From the NCBI GenBank assembly GCA_051747385.1, contig JBNJGB010000063.1, forward strand, positions 1 to 17,225: 17,225 nucleotides of DNA. The letters are read 5' to 3'. Position 1 is the stretch's first letter. The number at the start of each line of letters is the position of its first letter. The notes beneath the pieces are model-generated. The model worked only from the letters and a program-made list of their open reading frames with translations. It searched no databases and had not been told where the DNA came from. The position numbers were made by a program, and so were the translations under genes. Of the stretch, positions 1 through 7,929 are shown piece by piece. This DNA comes from JBNJGB01 sp051747385 (GTDB lineage: Bacteria; Myxococcota_A; UBA9042; PHBI01; JACKFB01).

Positions 1-1
1 C

Positions 2-1468
2 ATGCGCGTGGCGCGCCTCGAGATCGCCGGGTCCTATCGCCCGGAGGTCCACGACGCCGCCCTCGCCGACCTCCAGTGGGAGGGCTTCACCCCCGCCGAG
101 CTGGCCCACACCCCCGCGGTGCTGGTGGTCGCGAGCGGAGGCGCCCTGCGCCGGCGGCACCAGGGTGAGCTGACCGCGCTGCTGCGCTCCAGCCGCCCCG
201 TGGGTCTCCTGGTGCAGGACTGCGTGGCCGCGCCGGACGAGGCCTCGGACCTGTCCCGGTATCACGCCGGGCTGGGCTACCTGGCCGTCGCCCACCGCGA
301 GGCGCTGGTGCTGCAGACCGGCTGGGGCCAGCACGACGCCCTCGTCGACGGGCTCGCCCGCATGGCGCACGCCCACCGGCCGGCGGTCGCGCTGTTCGTC
401 ACGCCGAGCGCCGACCCGCCCGGCTGGGCCTCCCTGGAGGCGGCCGCGGCCCTCGCCGGTCGCGCCGCTCCCGAGCTTCTATACGACCCGGACGCCGGCT
501 CGAGCTGGGCTGAACGGCTGACCCTGGGCGCCAACCCGGCGCCCGGAGAGCCCTGGCCGACCTACGAGCTCGAGGTGGAGGGGCCGGAGGGCGAGGAGAC
601 CCTGGAGCTGCCCCTGACGTGGGCGGACGTGGTCGCCCTGGAGCCCACCTACGCCCCGCACCTCCGGATGATCCCGCCCGAGGCCTGGAGCGACGAGCAG
701 GTGCCCCTCGCGGAGTACCTGGATCGCTTCGACCCGGCCCACCCCGAGCCGCTCGTGCCCTTCATCCTGGTGCTCGACGGCAAGGGCGGCGTGCAGCGCG
801 CCGTGGTGTCCCGAGCCCTGGCGCTCGCGACCCTGGACCGGCTCCGGGCCTGGCGCGTCCTCCAGGAGCTGGCCGGTCACGCGAACGAGTTCGCGCGGCG
901 CGCGGCCGACGCCGCCCGCGAGGACGCCCGACGCGAGGCCGAGGCGAAGCTCGAGGAGGCCCGCGCGGCCTTCGAGGCCGAGCTGGAGCAGGTGCGCAAC
1001 GACACGGCGCGCGAGTCCATCGACCGGCTCGCCTCCGCGCTGCTCGACATGGACGTGGCCTCGGCCGCGAACCTGCTGTCGGGCGGTGGTGCCCCGGCCC
1101 GGGCGGCGGCGGCTCCGGCCCCGTCGGCCCCCGCCGAGGCGGAGGCTCCCGCCGAGGAGGCCGCCGAACCCGCCGAGGCGGAGGCGCCCGCCGAGGAGGA
1201 GGAAGAGGAGGAGCTGTCCCTGGACGAGCCCTTCATCGACACGGCGCTGTGCACGACGTGCAACGAGTGCATCAACCTCAACGGCCAGCTCTTCGTCTAC
1301 AACGCCGACAAGCAGGCGGAGCTCGGAGACCTCTCGGCCGGCACGTTCGAGGATCTCGTGAAGGCGGCGGAGGCGTGCCCCGCGGCCTGCATCCACCCGG
1401 GCAAGCCGCGGCCGGACGACTCGACCGCGACCCCCGAGCTCATCGAGCGGGCCAAGGCCTTCGCATAG
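2..1468 (+). CDS. PFOR-like protein A, C-terminal part, with tethered ferredoxin domain (5' partial)
   Basis: Only the C-terminal 488 residues are visible. The ATG at 2 lies inside the homologous region, so the gene almost certainly starts upstream of the window. Residues about 25-290 match the C-terminal thiamine-diphosphate (TPP) domain of the pyruvate:ferredoxin oxidoreductase (PFOR) family, including the late segment with GANP, WPTYELE and LPLTWAD. The GDG of the TPP/Mg motif is replaced by SGG (VVASGGAL), and the following Asn is absent, so catalysis looks unlikely. A coiled coil follows (about 295-350), then an Ala/Pro/Glu linker (about 361-408) and a ferredoxin domain with C417, C420, C423 and C459/C463, probably binding one [4Fe-4S]. 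It is clearly paralogous to protein B downstream; both share the block around LxW(E)xxT. The next gene, rnfB, starts 12 bases after the stop. The role is inferred: an electron-transfer partner of Rnf. An active 2-oxoacid oxidoreductase subunit is the less likely alternative. Confidence 0.72.
   Translation: MRVARLEIAGSYRPEVHDAALADLQWEGFTPAELAHTPAVLVVASGGALRRRHQGELTALLRSSRPVGLLVQDCVAAPDEASDLSRYHAGLGYLAVAHREALVLQTGWGQHDALVDGLARMAHAHRPAVALFVTPSADPPGWASLEAAAALAGRAAPELLYDPDAGSSWAERLTLGANPAPGEPWPTYELEVEGPEGEETLELPLTWADVVALEPTYAPHLRMIPPEAWSDEQVPLAEYLDRFDPAHPEPLVPFILVLDGKGGVQRAVVSRALALATLDRLRAWRVLQELAGHANEFARRAADAAREDARREAEAKLEEARAAFEAELEQVRNDTARESIDRLASALLDMDVASAANLLSGGGAPARAAAAPAPSAPAEAEAPAEEAAEPAEAEAPAEEEEEEELSLDEPFIDTALCTTCNECINLNGQLFVYNADKQAELGDLSAGTFEDLVKAAEACPAACIHPGKPRPDDSTATPELIERAKAFA
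1130..1199 (+). repeat. In-frame duplication inside the acidic Ala/Pro linker
   Basis: A 31-base unit starting CCCGCCGAGGCGGAGG occurs at 1130-1160 and again at 1169-1199 with one mismatch. The period is 39 bases, so the frame is kept. It encodes two copies of a 13-residue unit beginning PAEAEAPAEE in the linker of PFOR-like protein A. It lengthens the flexible tether before the ferredoxin domain and probably arose by slippage or a small tandem duplication. Confidence 0.8.
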
Positions 1469-1480
1469 GAGTCGACCCCC

Positions 1481-2332
1481 GTGGAAGACATCACCCTGGC
1501 AGTGGCCATCATGAGCGGACTCGGCGTGCTCTTCGCCGTCATCCTCGCGGTGGCCTATCACTTCCTGAAGGTGGAGGAGGACCCCCGCCTGGAGGTCGTG
1601 GAGGACATGCTCCCGGGCAACAACTGCGGCGCGTGCGGTGAGCCCGGGTGCAGCGCCTTCGCCAAGAAGCTCCTCACCGGGGATCACACCCCCGGCGACT
1701 GCACGGTCGCCGCAGAGGACGTCCGCGACGACATCGCCGACTTCCTCGGGGTCGACGTCGGCGGCGGTGACCCGGAGGTCGCCCGCCTCAAGTGCGCCGG
1801 TGGCGAGGGCAGCGTGCGGAGCCTGGCGGCCTACGAGGGCGTCAACTCCTGCCGGGCGGCGGTGGTGGTCGACGGCGGCGGTCGCGCCTGCACGTACGGC
1901 TGCCTCGGCCTGGCCGACTGCGAGCGCGCCTGCACCTTCGACGCCATCACCATGACCCGGGAGGGGCTCCCCAAGGTCGACGTGGACCTCTGCACGGCCT
2001 GCGGCGACTGCGTGGACGTCTGCCCGCTGGACCTGTTCGTCCTCGAGCCCCTGTCCCACAAGCTGTTCGTCCAGTGCAACTCGCCCCTGGTCGGGCCCAT
2101 GGCGCGCGCCCGGTGCGCCGTGGCCTGCGACGCCTGCGGCCGCTGCGCCGCGGACGCGCTGCCGGGCGTCATCGAGATGGTGGACGGGCTCCCCGTCGTC
2201 CACCACGACCGAGAGAACCCACCCACCGTCGAAGCGACTTGGCGATGCCCCACCGGCGCGATCCGCTGGCTGGAGGGCGAGCAATTCGCCGAGCCCGAAG
2301 ACGAACTCCTCGTACGGAGGCGTCATGCGTAG
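1481..2332 (+). CDS. rnfB: Rnf complex iron-sulfur subunit RnfB
   Basis: RnfB takes electrons from reduced ferredoxin and passes them into the Rnf complex at the cytoplasmic face of the membrane. The GTG start at 1481 follows AGGAG (1467-1471). One N-terminal membrane helix spans about residues 5-27. The family motif C49-x2-C-x4-C-x16-C74 binds the first [4Fe-4S]. Next come C137/C141/C147/C151 and the ferredoxin motif C171-x2-C-x2-C-x3-C181-P. A last group, C212/C216/C219/C222 with C256-P-T-G, lacks the usual fourth close cysteine; C256 may supply it. At 283 residues it resembles the longer, polyferredoxin-type RnfB. Its stop overlaps the next start by 8 bases, so translational coupling is likely. 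RnfB lies between two PFOR-like genes, an unusual setting that suggests these are its redox partners. Family assignment is firm; cluster number is inferred from cysteine spacing. Confidence 0.95.
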   Translation: MEDITLAVAIMSGLGVLFAVILAVAYHFLKVEEDPRLEVVEDMLPGNNCGACGEPGCSAFAKKLLTGDHTPGDCTVAAEDVRDDIADFLGVDVGGGDPEVARLKCAGGEGSVRSLAAYEGVNSCRAAVVVDGGGRACTYGCLGLADCERACTFDAITMTREGLPKVDVDLCTACGDCVDVCPLDLFVLEPLSHKLFVQCNSPLVGPMARARCAVACDACGRCAADALPGVIEMVDGLPVVHHDRENPPTVEATWRCPTGAIRWLEGEQFAEPEDELLVRRRHA

Positions 2333-5300
2333 CCTGGCCGGAGCCACCCTGAGCTGGATCCGACGCCTGTGGACCCCGGCGCCGGAGGCGCCCCCGACCC
2401 ACCCGGGCGTGGACACGATCACCCCCGTGTCCCGGGCCCTGGCCGGCGTCGAGGGGATGATCTGCGACGGCGTCGTCCATCGAGCCGCCGTCCCCGCCAA
2501 CGCCGCCCTGGCGCGACGCATGTCCGCGGGCGACGAGCCCCCGCGCAACGTCTTCGGAGGCCGCGTGGTGGAGGAGGAGGGCGCCGACGCCCGCGGGGCC
2601 GTCTCGGTCGCGACCGGGATGGCGCTGGCGGGCCTCCGGGCCTCCGCCTTCATCGAGGCGCGGGAGCTTCGCGACGCACGCGGCGCCCTCGAGGACGCCG
2701 CCCGCCGCCTGGTCCCCCTGGTCGTGCACGTCCACGGCGCCGCGGCCGCCCCCGAGGCCCTGCCGGCCTTCCAGCTCGCGCCCATGGACGGCCAGCAGGC
2801 CGTGGACCTCACCCTCCTCGCCCGCTGGCTGGCCGAGCAGGCCCTGCTGCCGGGCCTCGTGACCTTCGGCGCCGACGGCGTCGAGCGGCTGCGCCTGCCC
2901 GAGGAGAAGATCGTCCGCGACCTCCTGGGCTTCGCCGACGAGCCGGTGGACAGCCCCACGGCCGCCCAGCGCGTGCTGTTCGGCAACGAGCGGCGGCGCA
3001 CCCTGCGCTGGTTCGATCCGGACCGGCCGGTGGCCACCGGCACGCTCCGCCCCGAGGAGGCGGAGGCCGAGGCCGCCGCGGCGCGCCGGCTCTTCTTCGA
3101 GGAGCACCTGCCGGCGCTCGCCCGCGAGGGCATGGAGGCCCTGTCCCGGGTGACGGGCCGCCCCCTGTCCTTCGTGGACGCCTACGGCCTCCGCGACGCC
3201 GACGTGGTCCTGGTCGCCGCCGGCGAGACGGCAGCCCGGGCCCGGGGTGTCGCGGAGGCGCTCCGCGCAGGCGGCAAGCGCAAGATCGGCGTGCTGGGGC
3301 TCCCCTGGCTGCACCCGCTCCCGGCGGAGGCCATCGCCGACGCCCTGGGCGACCGCCCGAAGCCCGTGGTCGTCCTGGAGCCCTCCGGCGACGGCGCCAC
3401 CCTCTCCGACGCCGTGCGCCGCGCGGCCGGACGGCCCGAGGGCCGCTGGCTGTCCGCAGCCACGCCCGACCGCGTCACTGTCGCCCACGTGCTCGAGGCC
3501 CTCGAGGCCGCGGGCCACACCGACGGCCCCGACAGCATCCGACTCGACCGGCCCGCGACCGCGGCGGAGGTGGGGTTCCCCCGGCGGGACGCCCTGCTCC
3601 AGTCGCTCCGGTCCGGCTACCCCTCCCTGGCGCGCGAGGCCGCCCCGGGGATCACCGCGCCCCCGCGGGCGGCGGGCGGCGTCCGGACCCTGCTCACCGT
3701 GGTCCGCGACGCCGACCTGCCACCCGATCTGCCCACCCGCGTCGCCGACGCGCTCGCCACGAAGGCCGCCCCGGCCGTCCGGGGCGCGGTCACGCATCCG
3801 CGGGCGGACCAGGTGGCCCTGACCGTGGAGTCCGGAGAGGAGGGCTTCGCGCCCCTCGGACCGGGCGCCCCGGCGGACGCCGCCCTGGTGGTGTCGGGCG
3901 ACCTCCGCGGGCTGGGCGAGCCGCTGGACGACGTCGTGGACGAGGGCACGCTGTTCCTCGCCACGGACGCCGAGGCCGCCGACGCCTGGAAGGCCCTGCC
4001 CCCATCCTGGCGCGACACCGTCCGGCAGCGCAGCCTCGGGGTCCTGCTGGTCCGCGGCGGCGAGGAGGCCTGGTACGACGCCCTGTCGAGCTGGGCCGCG
4101 GACAAGGAGATCGAGGCCGAGGCGCTCGACGTCTCGACGCTCGAGGACCCGCCCGCCACGAAGAAGCCGCTGCCGCAGGTCATCACCCGCATCGACAAGG
4201 CCCGGCCCGCCCACGACAGCCTGCCCCGCTTCTGGGGTGAGGTGGTGGAGCCGCTCCAGGCCACGGGTCACCTCGACGGGGCCGACCCGCTGTCCGCGAC
4301 GGGCGTCGTGCCCGCCTGCTCGACCGCGCTGGCTCCCGAGCCCGCGCCCGCGACCCCGCTGGCGGGTCTGGACTCCGACGCCTGCACCGCCTGCGGCGCC
4401 TGCTGGGCCGCCTGCCCGGACAGCGCCGTCGGCGCCACCGTCCTGGACGTCGAGGCCCTGTTCACCGCGGCGAGCGAGTACGCCGGGACCTCCGGGAAGG
4501 AGGCCGACGCCCTCCGCCGCGCCCACAAGCACCTGGCCGGGCGCGTCGCCAAGGACCTGGCGAAGGCCGAGGCGTCCTCCCTGGACGCGGCGACCTGCCG
4601 CGGCGCCTACGACTGGCTCGTGGGCAAGCTGGGGGTCTCCGACGACGATCGCAAGGGCTGGGACGCGGCCTTCGACGCCACGCTCGACGCCGTGCTGGCT
4701 CTCGACGCCGTGGTCTCCGAGCGCTTCTTCCACGGCCCGGAGAAGGCCTCCAAGGGCAGCGGCGAGCTCCTGGTGCTCGCCGTGGACCCGCGGACCTGCC
4801 AGGGCTGCGGGATGTGCGTCACCGCCTGCCCCGACGACGCCCTGAGCCTCGTGGCCCGGGCCGGGGGCGCCGCGGACGACGCCCGCGACCGGTGGACGCG
4901 CTGGGAGGCCCTGCCCGACACCTCCGGCGAGACCATCGAGCGCGCGGTGGACGCCACCGACGGCGGCCTGATGTCGGCCATGCTCCTGTCCCGCCACTGC
5001 GCCCAGGCACAGATCGGCGGCGCGGCGGGCGAAGCCGGCTCCGGCGAGCGCCTCGACGGTCGGCTGCTGGCCGCCGCGGTGGAATACCACGGCCAGCGCC
5101 ACACCGCGGCCCTGGTCAAGGAGCTGGACGACAAGAAGGACGCCCTGGACAAGAAGGCCCGCGAGCTGATCCTCGACGGCTTCGGAGAGGCCGACGTGGA
5201 GACCCTGTCCGCGGCCCTGGGCGAGAGCGTCTCCGACGCCGTCCGCGGGCGCGCCGGGCTGGGAGAGCTGGGCGACCGGCTGCAGGCGCTCGGGACCGAG

Positions 5301-6557
5301 GCCACGTTCGACCGCCGGGCCGTGCTCCGCATGACCCACGTCGCCGCGGAGCTCGGCCGACACGCGAAGCGCCTCTCGGAGGGCGTCGACGGCCTGGGCC
5401 GCGCGCGCTTCGGCGTGGTCGTGGCCAGCGACGGCGCCGGCTCCTGGGCGGCCCGCTATCCCGCGAACCCATTCTACGCGCCGGTGACCCTCGACACGTC
5501 GGCCGAGAGCGCCGAGCTGGCCCGCGGGCTGGTGCGGGGCCTGGTCGCCGACCACCTGGACGTGATCCGGACCGCGCGCCGCGCGGACCTGGTCGCGAAG
5601 CCCCCCGCCGACCTCCCCGTCCACCTGGACGCGGTCGATCGGCTCGGCTGGGAGGACCTCACGCAGGACGAGCGCGCGGCCTGCCCGCCGCTGGTCCTCC
5701 TGGGCGACGAGCTGCTGCTACGCCGCGGCTTCGGCGCCCTCACCGGGCTGCTGACCAGCGACCTGCCCGTGAAGATCGTCGTCCTCGACGGCCACGGAGA
5801 CCTGGCGCGCCCCACGGACCCGGGCATCCTGGCCATGGCCCACCGCGCGGCCTACGTCCTCGCGGGCTCGCCGGCCTTCCCGGCGCACCTCGGCGAGGGG
5901 CTCCGCGACGCCATGGCCTTCGACGGCCCGGCGCTGGTCCACCTGGACGCGCCCAGCCCGTCGCGGCACGGCTTCGCCGCGGACCGCACCCTCGAGGTGG
6001 CGCGCCTGGCCGTGGAGGGCCGCGTGCACCCGCTGCTCCGCTACGACCCGCGGGGCGAGGGGTGGTTCGGCGCCCGCGCGAGCCTGGAGGGCAACCCGGC
6101 CCTCGACGCCGCGTGGGGCGAGGCCACCGTGGGCGACTGGGCCGCGGCCCAGGAGCGCTTCGCGGACCGCTTCACGCCCCACGGAAACGGGGGCTCCGGC
6201 GACGACCTCGGCGAGGTCGCGGCGCTGGCGGCCACCGAGCGGTCGCGCAAGACCGCCGTGGTCGAGCGCGGCGAGGATCGCCTGGTCGCCGACGACGCGC
6301 TGGTGGAGGCCGCCGCGGCCCGCCTCGGGCTGTGGCAGACGCTCCGCGAGGTGGCGGGGGTGGAGAGCCCCTTCGTCGCGCGGCTCCGCGAGGAGCTGAA
6401 GGCGGAGCTCCAGGCCGACCACGAGGGCGAGCTGGCGGCCCTCCGCAAGGACCTCGAGGCCCGGATCGACGAGGCGCGCGGCGAGGCCGAGCGCGAGGCC
6501 GTCTCCCGCCTCCGGGAGCGCCTCATGCACCTGGCCGGCTACACCCGCACCAACTGA
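2325..6557 (+). CDS. PFOR-like protein B, apparently catalytically dead, with two ferredoxin-type clusters
   Basis: This 1410-residue protein follows the PFOR domain order: domain I (about 25-200), domain II (about 290-410), gamma/III-like domain (about 450-600), a 2x[4Fe-4S] domain with C687-x2-C-x2-C-x3-C697-P and C825-x2-C-x2-C-x3-C835-P, a TPP-like domain (about 1040-1330) and a C-terminal coiled coil (about 1345-1405). Active-site features look lost. The YPITPSS-like stretch is not recognisable, the TPP motif GDG is GDE (1127-1129) with no Asn after it, and the GACxGCGE and TGCSS segments that bind the proximal cluster are reduced to RHCAQ and DGAGS. The segment between the ferredoxin motifs (about 128 residues) is longer than in ordinary PFOR. 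The ATG at 2325 follows CGGAGG and overlaps rnfB. rnfC follows after 10 bases. It is probably a structural or electron-relay subunit attached to Rnf. The comparison with PFOR is from memory of the family. Confidence 0.75.
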   Translation: MRSLAGATLSWIRRLWTPAPEAPPTHPGVDTITPVSRALAGVEGMICDGVVHRAAVPANAALARRMSAGDEPPRNVFGGRVVEEEGADARGAVSVATGMALAGLRASAFIEARELRDARGALEDAARRLVPLVVHVHGAAAAPEALPAFQLAPMDGQQAVDLTLLARWLAEQALLPGLVTFGADGVERLRLPEEKIVRDLLGFADEPVDSPTAAQRVLFGNERRRTLRWFDPDRPVATGTLRPEEAEAEAAAARRLFFEEHLPALAREGMEALSRVTGRPLSFVDAYGLRDADVVLVAAGETAARARGVAEALRAGGKRKIGVLGLPWLHPLPAEAIADALGDRPKPVVVLEPSGDGATLSDAVRRAAGRPEGRWLSAATPDRVTVAHVLEALEAAGHTDGPDSIRLDRPATAAEVGFPRRDALLQSLRSGYPSLAREAAPGITAPPRAAGGVRTLLTVVRDADLPPDLPTRVADALATKAAPAVRGAVTHPRADQVALTVESGEEGFAPLGPGAPADAALVVSGDLRGLGEPLDDVVDEGTLFLATDAEAADAWKALPPSWRDTVRQRSLGVLLVRGGEEAWYDALSSWAADKEIEAEALDVSTLEDPPATKKPLPQVITRIDKARPAHDSLPRFWGEVVEPLQATGHLDGADPLSATGVVPACSTALAPEPAPATPLAGLDSDACTACGACWAACPDSAVGATVLDVEALFTAASEYAGTSGKEADALRRAHKHLAGRVAKDLAKAEASSLDAATCRGAYDWLVGKLGVSDDDRKGWDAAFDATLDAVLALDAVVSERFFHGPEKASKGSGELLVLAVDPRTCQGCGMCVTACPDDALSLVARAGGAADDARDRWTRWEALPDTSGETIERAVDATDGGLMSAMLLSRHCAQAQIGGAAGEAGSGERLDGRLLAAAVEYHGQRHTAALVKELDDKKDALDKKARELILDGFGEADVETLSAALGESVSDAVRGRAGLGELGDRLQALGTEATFDRRAVLRMTHVAAELGRHAKRLSEGVDGLGRARFGVVVASDGAGSWAARYPANPFYAPVTLDTSAESAELARGLVRGLVADHLDVIRTARRADLVAKPPADLPVHLDAVDRLGWEDLTQDERAACPPLVLLGDELLLRRGFGALTGLLTSDLPVKIVVLDGHGDLARPTDPGILAMAHRAAYVLAGSPAFPAHLGEGLRDAMAFDGPALVHLDAPSPSRHGFAADRTLEVARLAVEGRVHPLLRYDPRGEGWFGARASLEGNPALDAAWGEATVGDWAAAQERFADRFTPHGNGGSGDDLGEVAALAATERSRKTAVVERGEDRLVADDALVEAAAARLGLWQTLREVAGVESPFVARLREELKAELQADHEGELAALRKDLEARIDEARGEAEREAVSRLRERLMHLAGYTRTN

Positions 6558-6567
6558 GGCACCGCCC

Positions 6568-7929
6568 ATGCTCTCACTGATGTCACTGCTCCGCCGCAAG
6601 GCGCCGACGTTCCGCCACGGCGTCCACCCGCCCGAGCACAAGGGCTGGACGGACACGCTCCCCGTGGAGCGCATGCCCTTCGTGGACGAGTACGTCCTCC
6701 CGCTGTCCCAGCACATCGGCGCGCCGGCGAAGGCCATCGTCGCCGCGGGCGACCGCGTGGAGCGGGGACAGCGCATCGCGGACGCGGGCGGGTTCGTCTC
6801 CGTGCCGCTGCACGCGCCGGTCACCGGGAAGATCGCGGCCGTGGAGCCGCGCCTTCACCCGAACGGGAAGATGGTGGAGTCCATCGTCATCGAGACGGAC
6901 CCGTACGCCAGCCAGCACGTGGCGACGGTCGAAGCCGTCGACGTGGAGGCCCTCGCGCGGGACAACCCCAAGGAGGTCATCCAGCGCATCCAGGACGCCG
7001 GGCTCGTGGGGCTGGGCGGCGCCGCCTTCCCCAGCCACGTGAAGCTGTCCGTGCCCGAGGGCAAGGACATCCACACGGTGGTCATCAACGGCTGCGAGTG
7101 CGAGCCGTATCTCACCTGCGACCACCGGGTCATGGCCGAGAATCCGCGGGACGTCCTTCGCGGCACGCAGATCCTCATGGCGATGGTCGGCGCGAAGCAG
7201 GGCTACGTCGGCGTGGAGCTCAACAAGCCCGACGCCATCGAGGCCTTGAAGCGCCACGCCCCGCCGGACATCGAGATCATCGGCCTCGAGGTGAAATACC
7301 CGCAGGGAGCCGAGAAGACGCTCATCGACGCCATCTTCGACGAGGAGGTCCCGGCCGGCGGGCTCCCGCTCGACCTGGGCATCCTGGTCAACAACGTGGG
7401 CACCACCGCGGCGCTCGCGGCCCTGTTCGACCGGGGCGTCCCCCTGGTGGAGCGGGTCATCACGGTCACCGGGCCGGCCATCCGGGAGCCGAAGAACCTC
7501 ATCGTCCCCATCGGGACGCCGGTCCGCGCCATCATCGAGCACTGCGGCGGGTTCACCCCCGACGTGAAGCAGGTGGTCATGGGCGGCGCCATGATGGGCA
7601 TGGCCCAGAAGAGCCTGGACGTCCCCATCCTCAAGGGCACCTCCGGCCTCGTGGCCCTGGACACCATCTCGGTGGCCGGCCTGGAGGAGATGGCGTGCAT
7701 TCGTTGTGGACGATGCGTGGACGCCTGCGCCATGTTCCTCAACCCGACGCGCCTCATGCAGCTCGTCCGCGCCGAGCGGGCCGAGGAGCTCGAGCAGTAC
7801 AACATCAACAACTGCTTCGAGTGCGCGTCCTGCTCGTACGTGTGCCCGTCCGGCATCCCGCTGGTCCAGTGGATGCGGGTGGGCAAGGCCATGGTCCGCC
7901 AGCAGAAGAAGAAGGGGCCCGCCGCATGA
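6568..7929 (+). CDS. rnfC: Rnf complex NADH/FMN-binding subunit RnfC
   Basis: RnfC is the peripheral cytoplasmic subunit that carries the NAD(H) and FMN site and relays electrons between NAD and the rest of Rnf. At 453 residues it has the usual length of the shorter RnfC type. The N-terminus has FRHGVHPPEHK, followed by a barrel-sandwich segment with HAPVTGKI. The nucleotide/FMN region shows GLVGLGGAAFPSHVK, INGCECEPY and NNVGTTAAL. Two [4Fe-4S] motifs close the protein: C377-x2-C-x2-C-x3-C387 and C416-x2-C-x2-C-x3-C426-P. The ATG at 6568 follows GAGG with good spacing. The stop overlaps the rnfD start as ATGA. Five uncommon codons in a row encode part of the first cysteine motif. Confidence 0.97.
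   Translation: MLSLMSLLRRKAPTFRHGVHPPEHKGWTDTLPVERMPFVDEYVLPLSQHIGAPAKAIVAAGDRVERGQRIADAGGFVSVPLHAPVTGKIAAVEPRLHPNGKMVESIVIETDPYASQHVATVEAVDVEALARDNPKEVIQRIQDAGLVGLGGAAFPSHVKLSVPEGKDIHTVVINGCECEPYLTCDHRVMAENPRDVLRGTQILMAMVGAKQGYVGVELNKPDAIEALKRHAPPDIEIIGLEVKYPQGAEKTLIDAIFDEEVPAGGLPLDLGILVNNVGTTAALAALFDRGVPLVERVITVTGPAIREPKNLIVPIGTPVRAIIEHCGGFTPDVKQVVMGGAMMGMAQKSLDVPILKGTSGLVALDTISVAGLEEMACIRCGRCVDACAMFLNPTRLMQLVRAERAEELEQYNINNCFECASCSYVCPSGIPLVQWMRVGKAMVRQQKKKGPAA

Noticed and set aside
479..3133. Long minus-strand open frames opposite the PFOR-like and rnf genes (also 2169-5624 and 6583-9107)
   Set aside because: They are antisense shadows caused by high GC. Their translations are repetitive Arg/Gly/Ala-rich and match no family, while the plus frames carry clear motifs.
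7098..7925. Extension of rnfD back into rnfC
   Set aside because: The segment is an Arg/Gly-rich shadow of rnfC. RnfD homology begins after the ATG at 7926.
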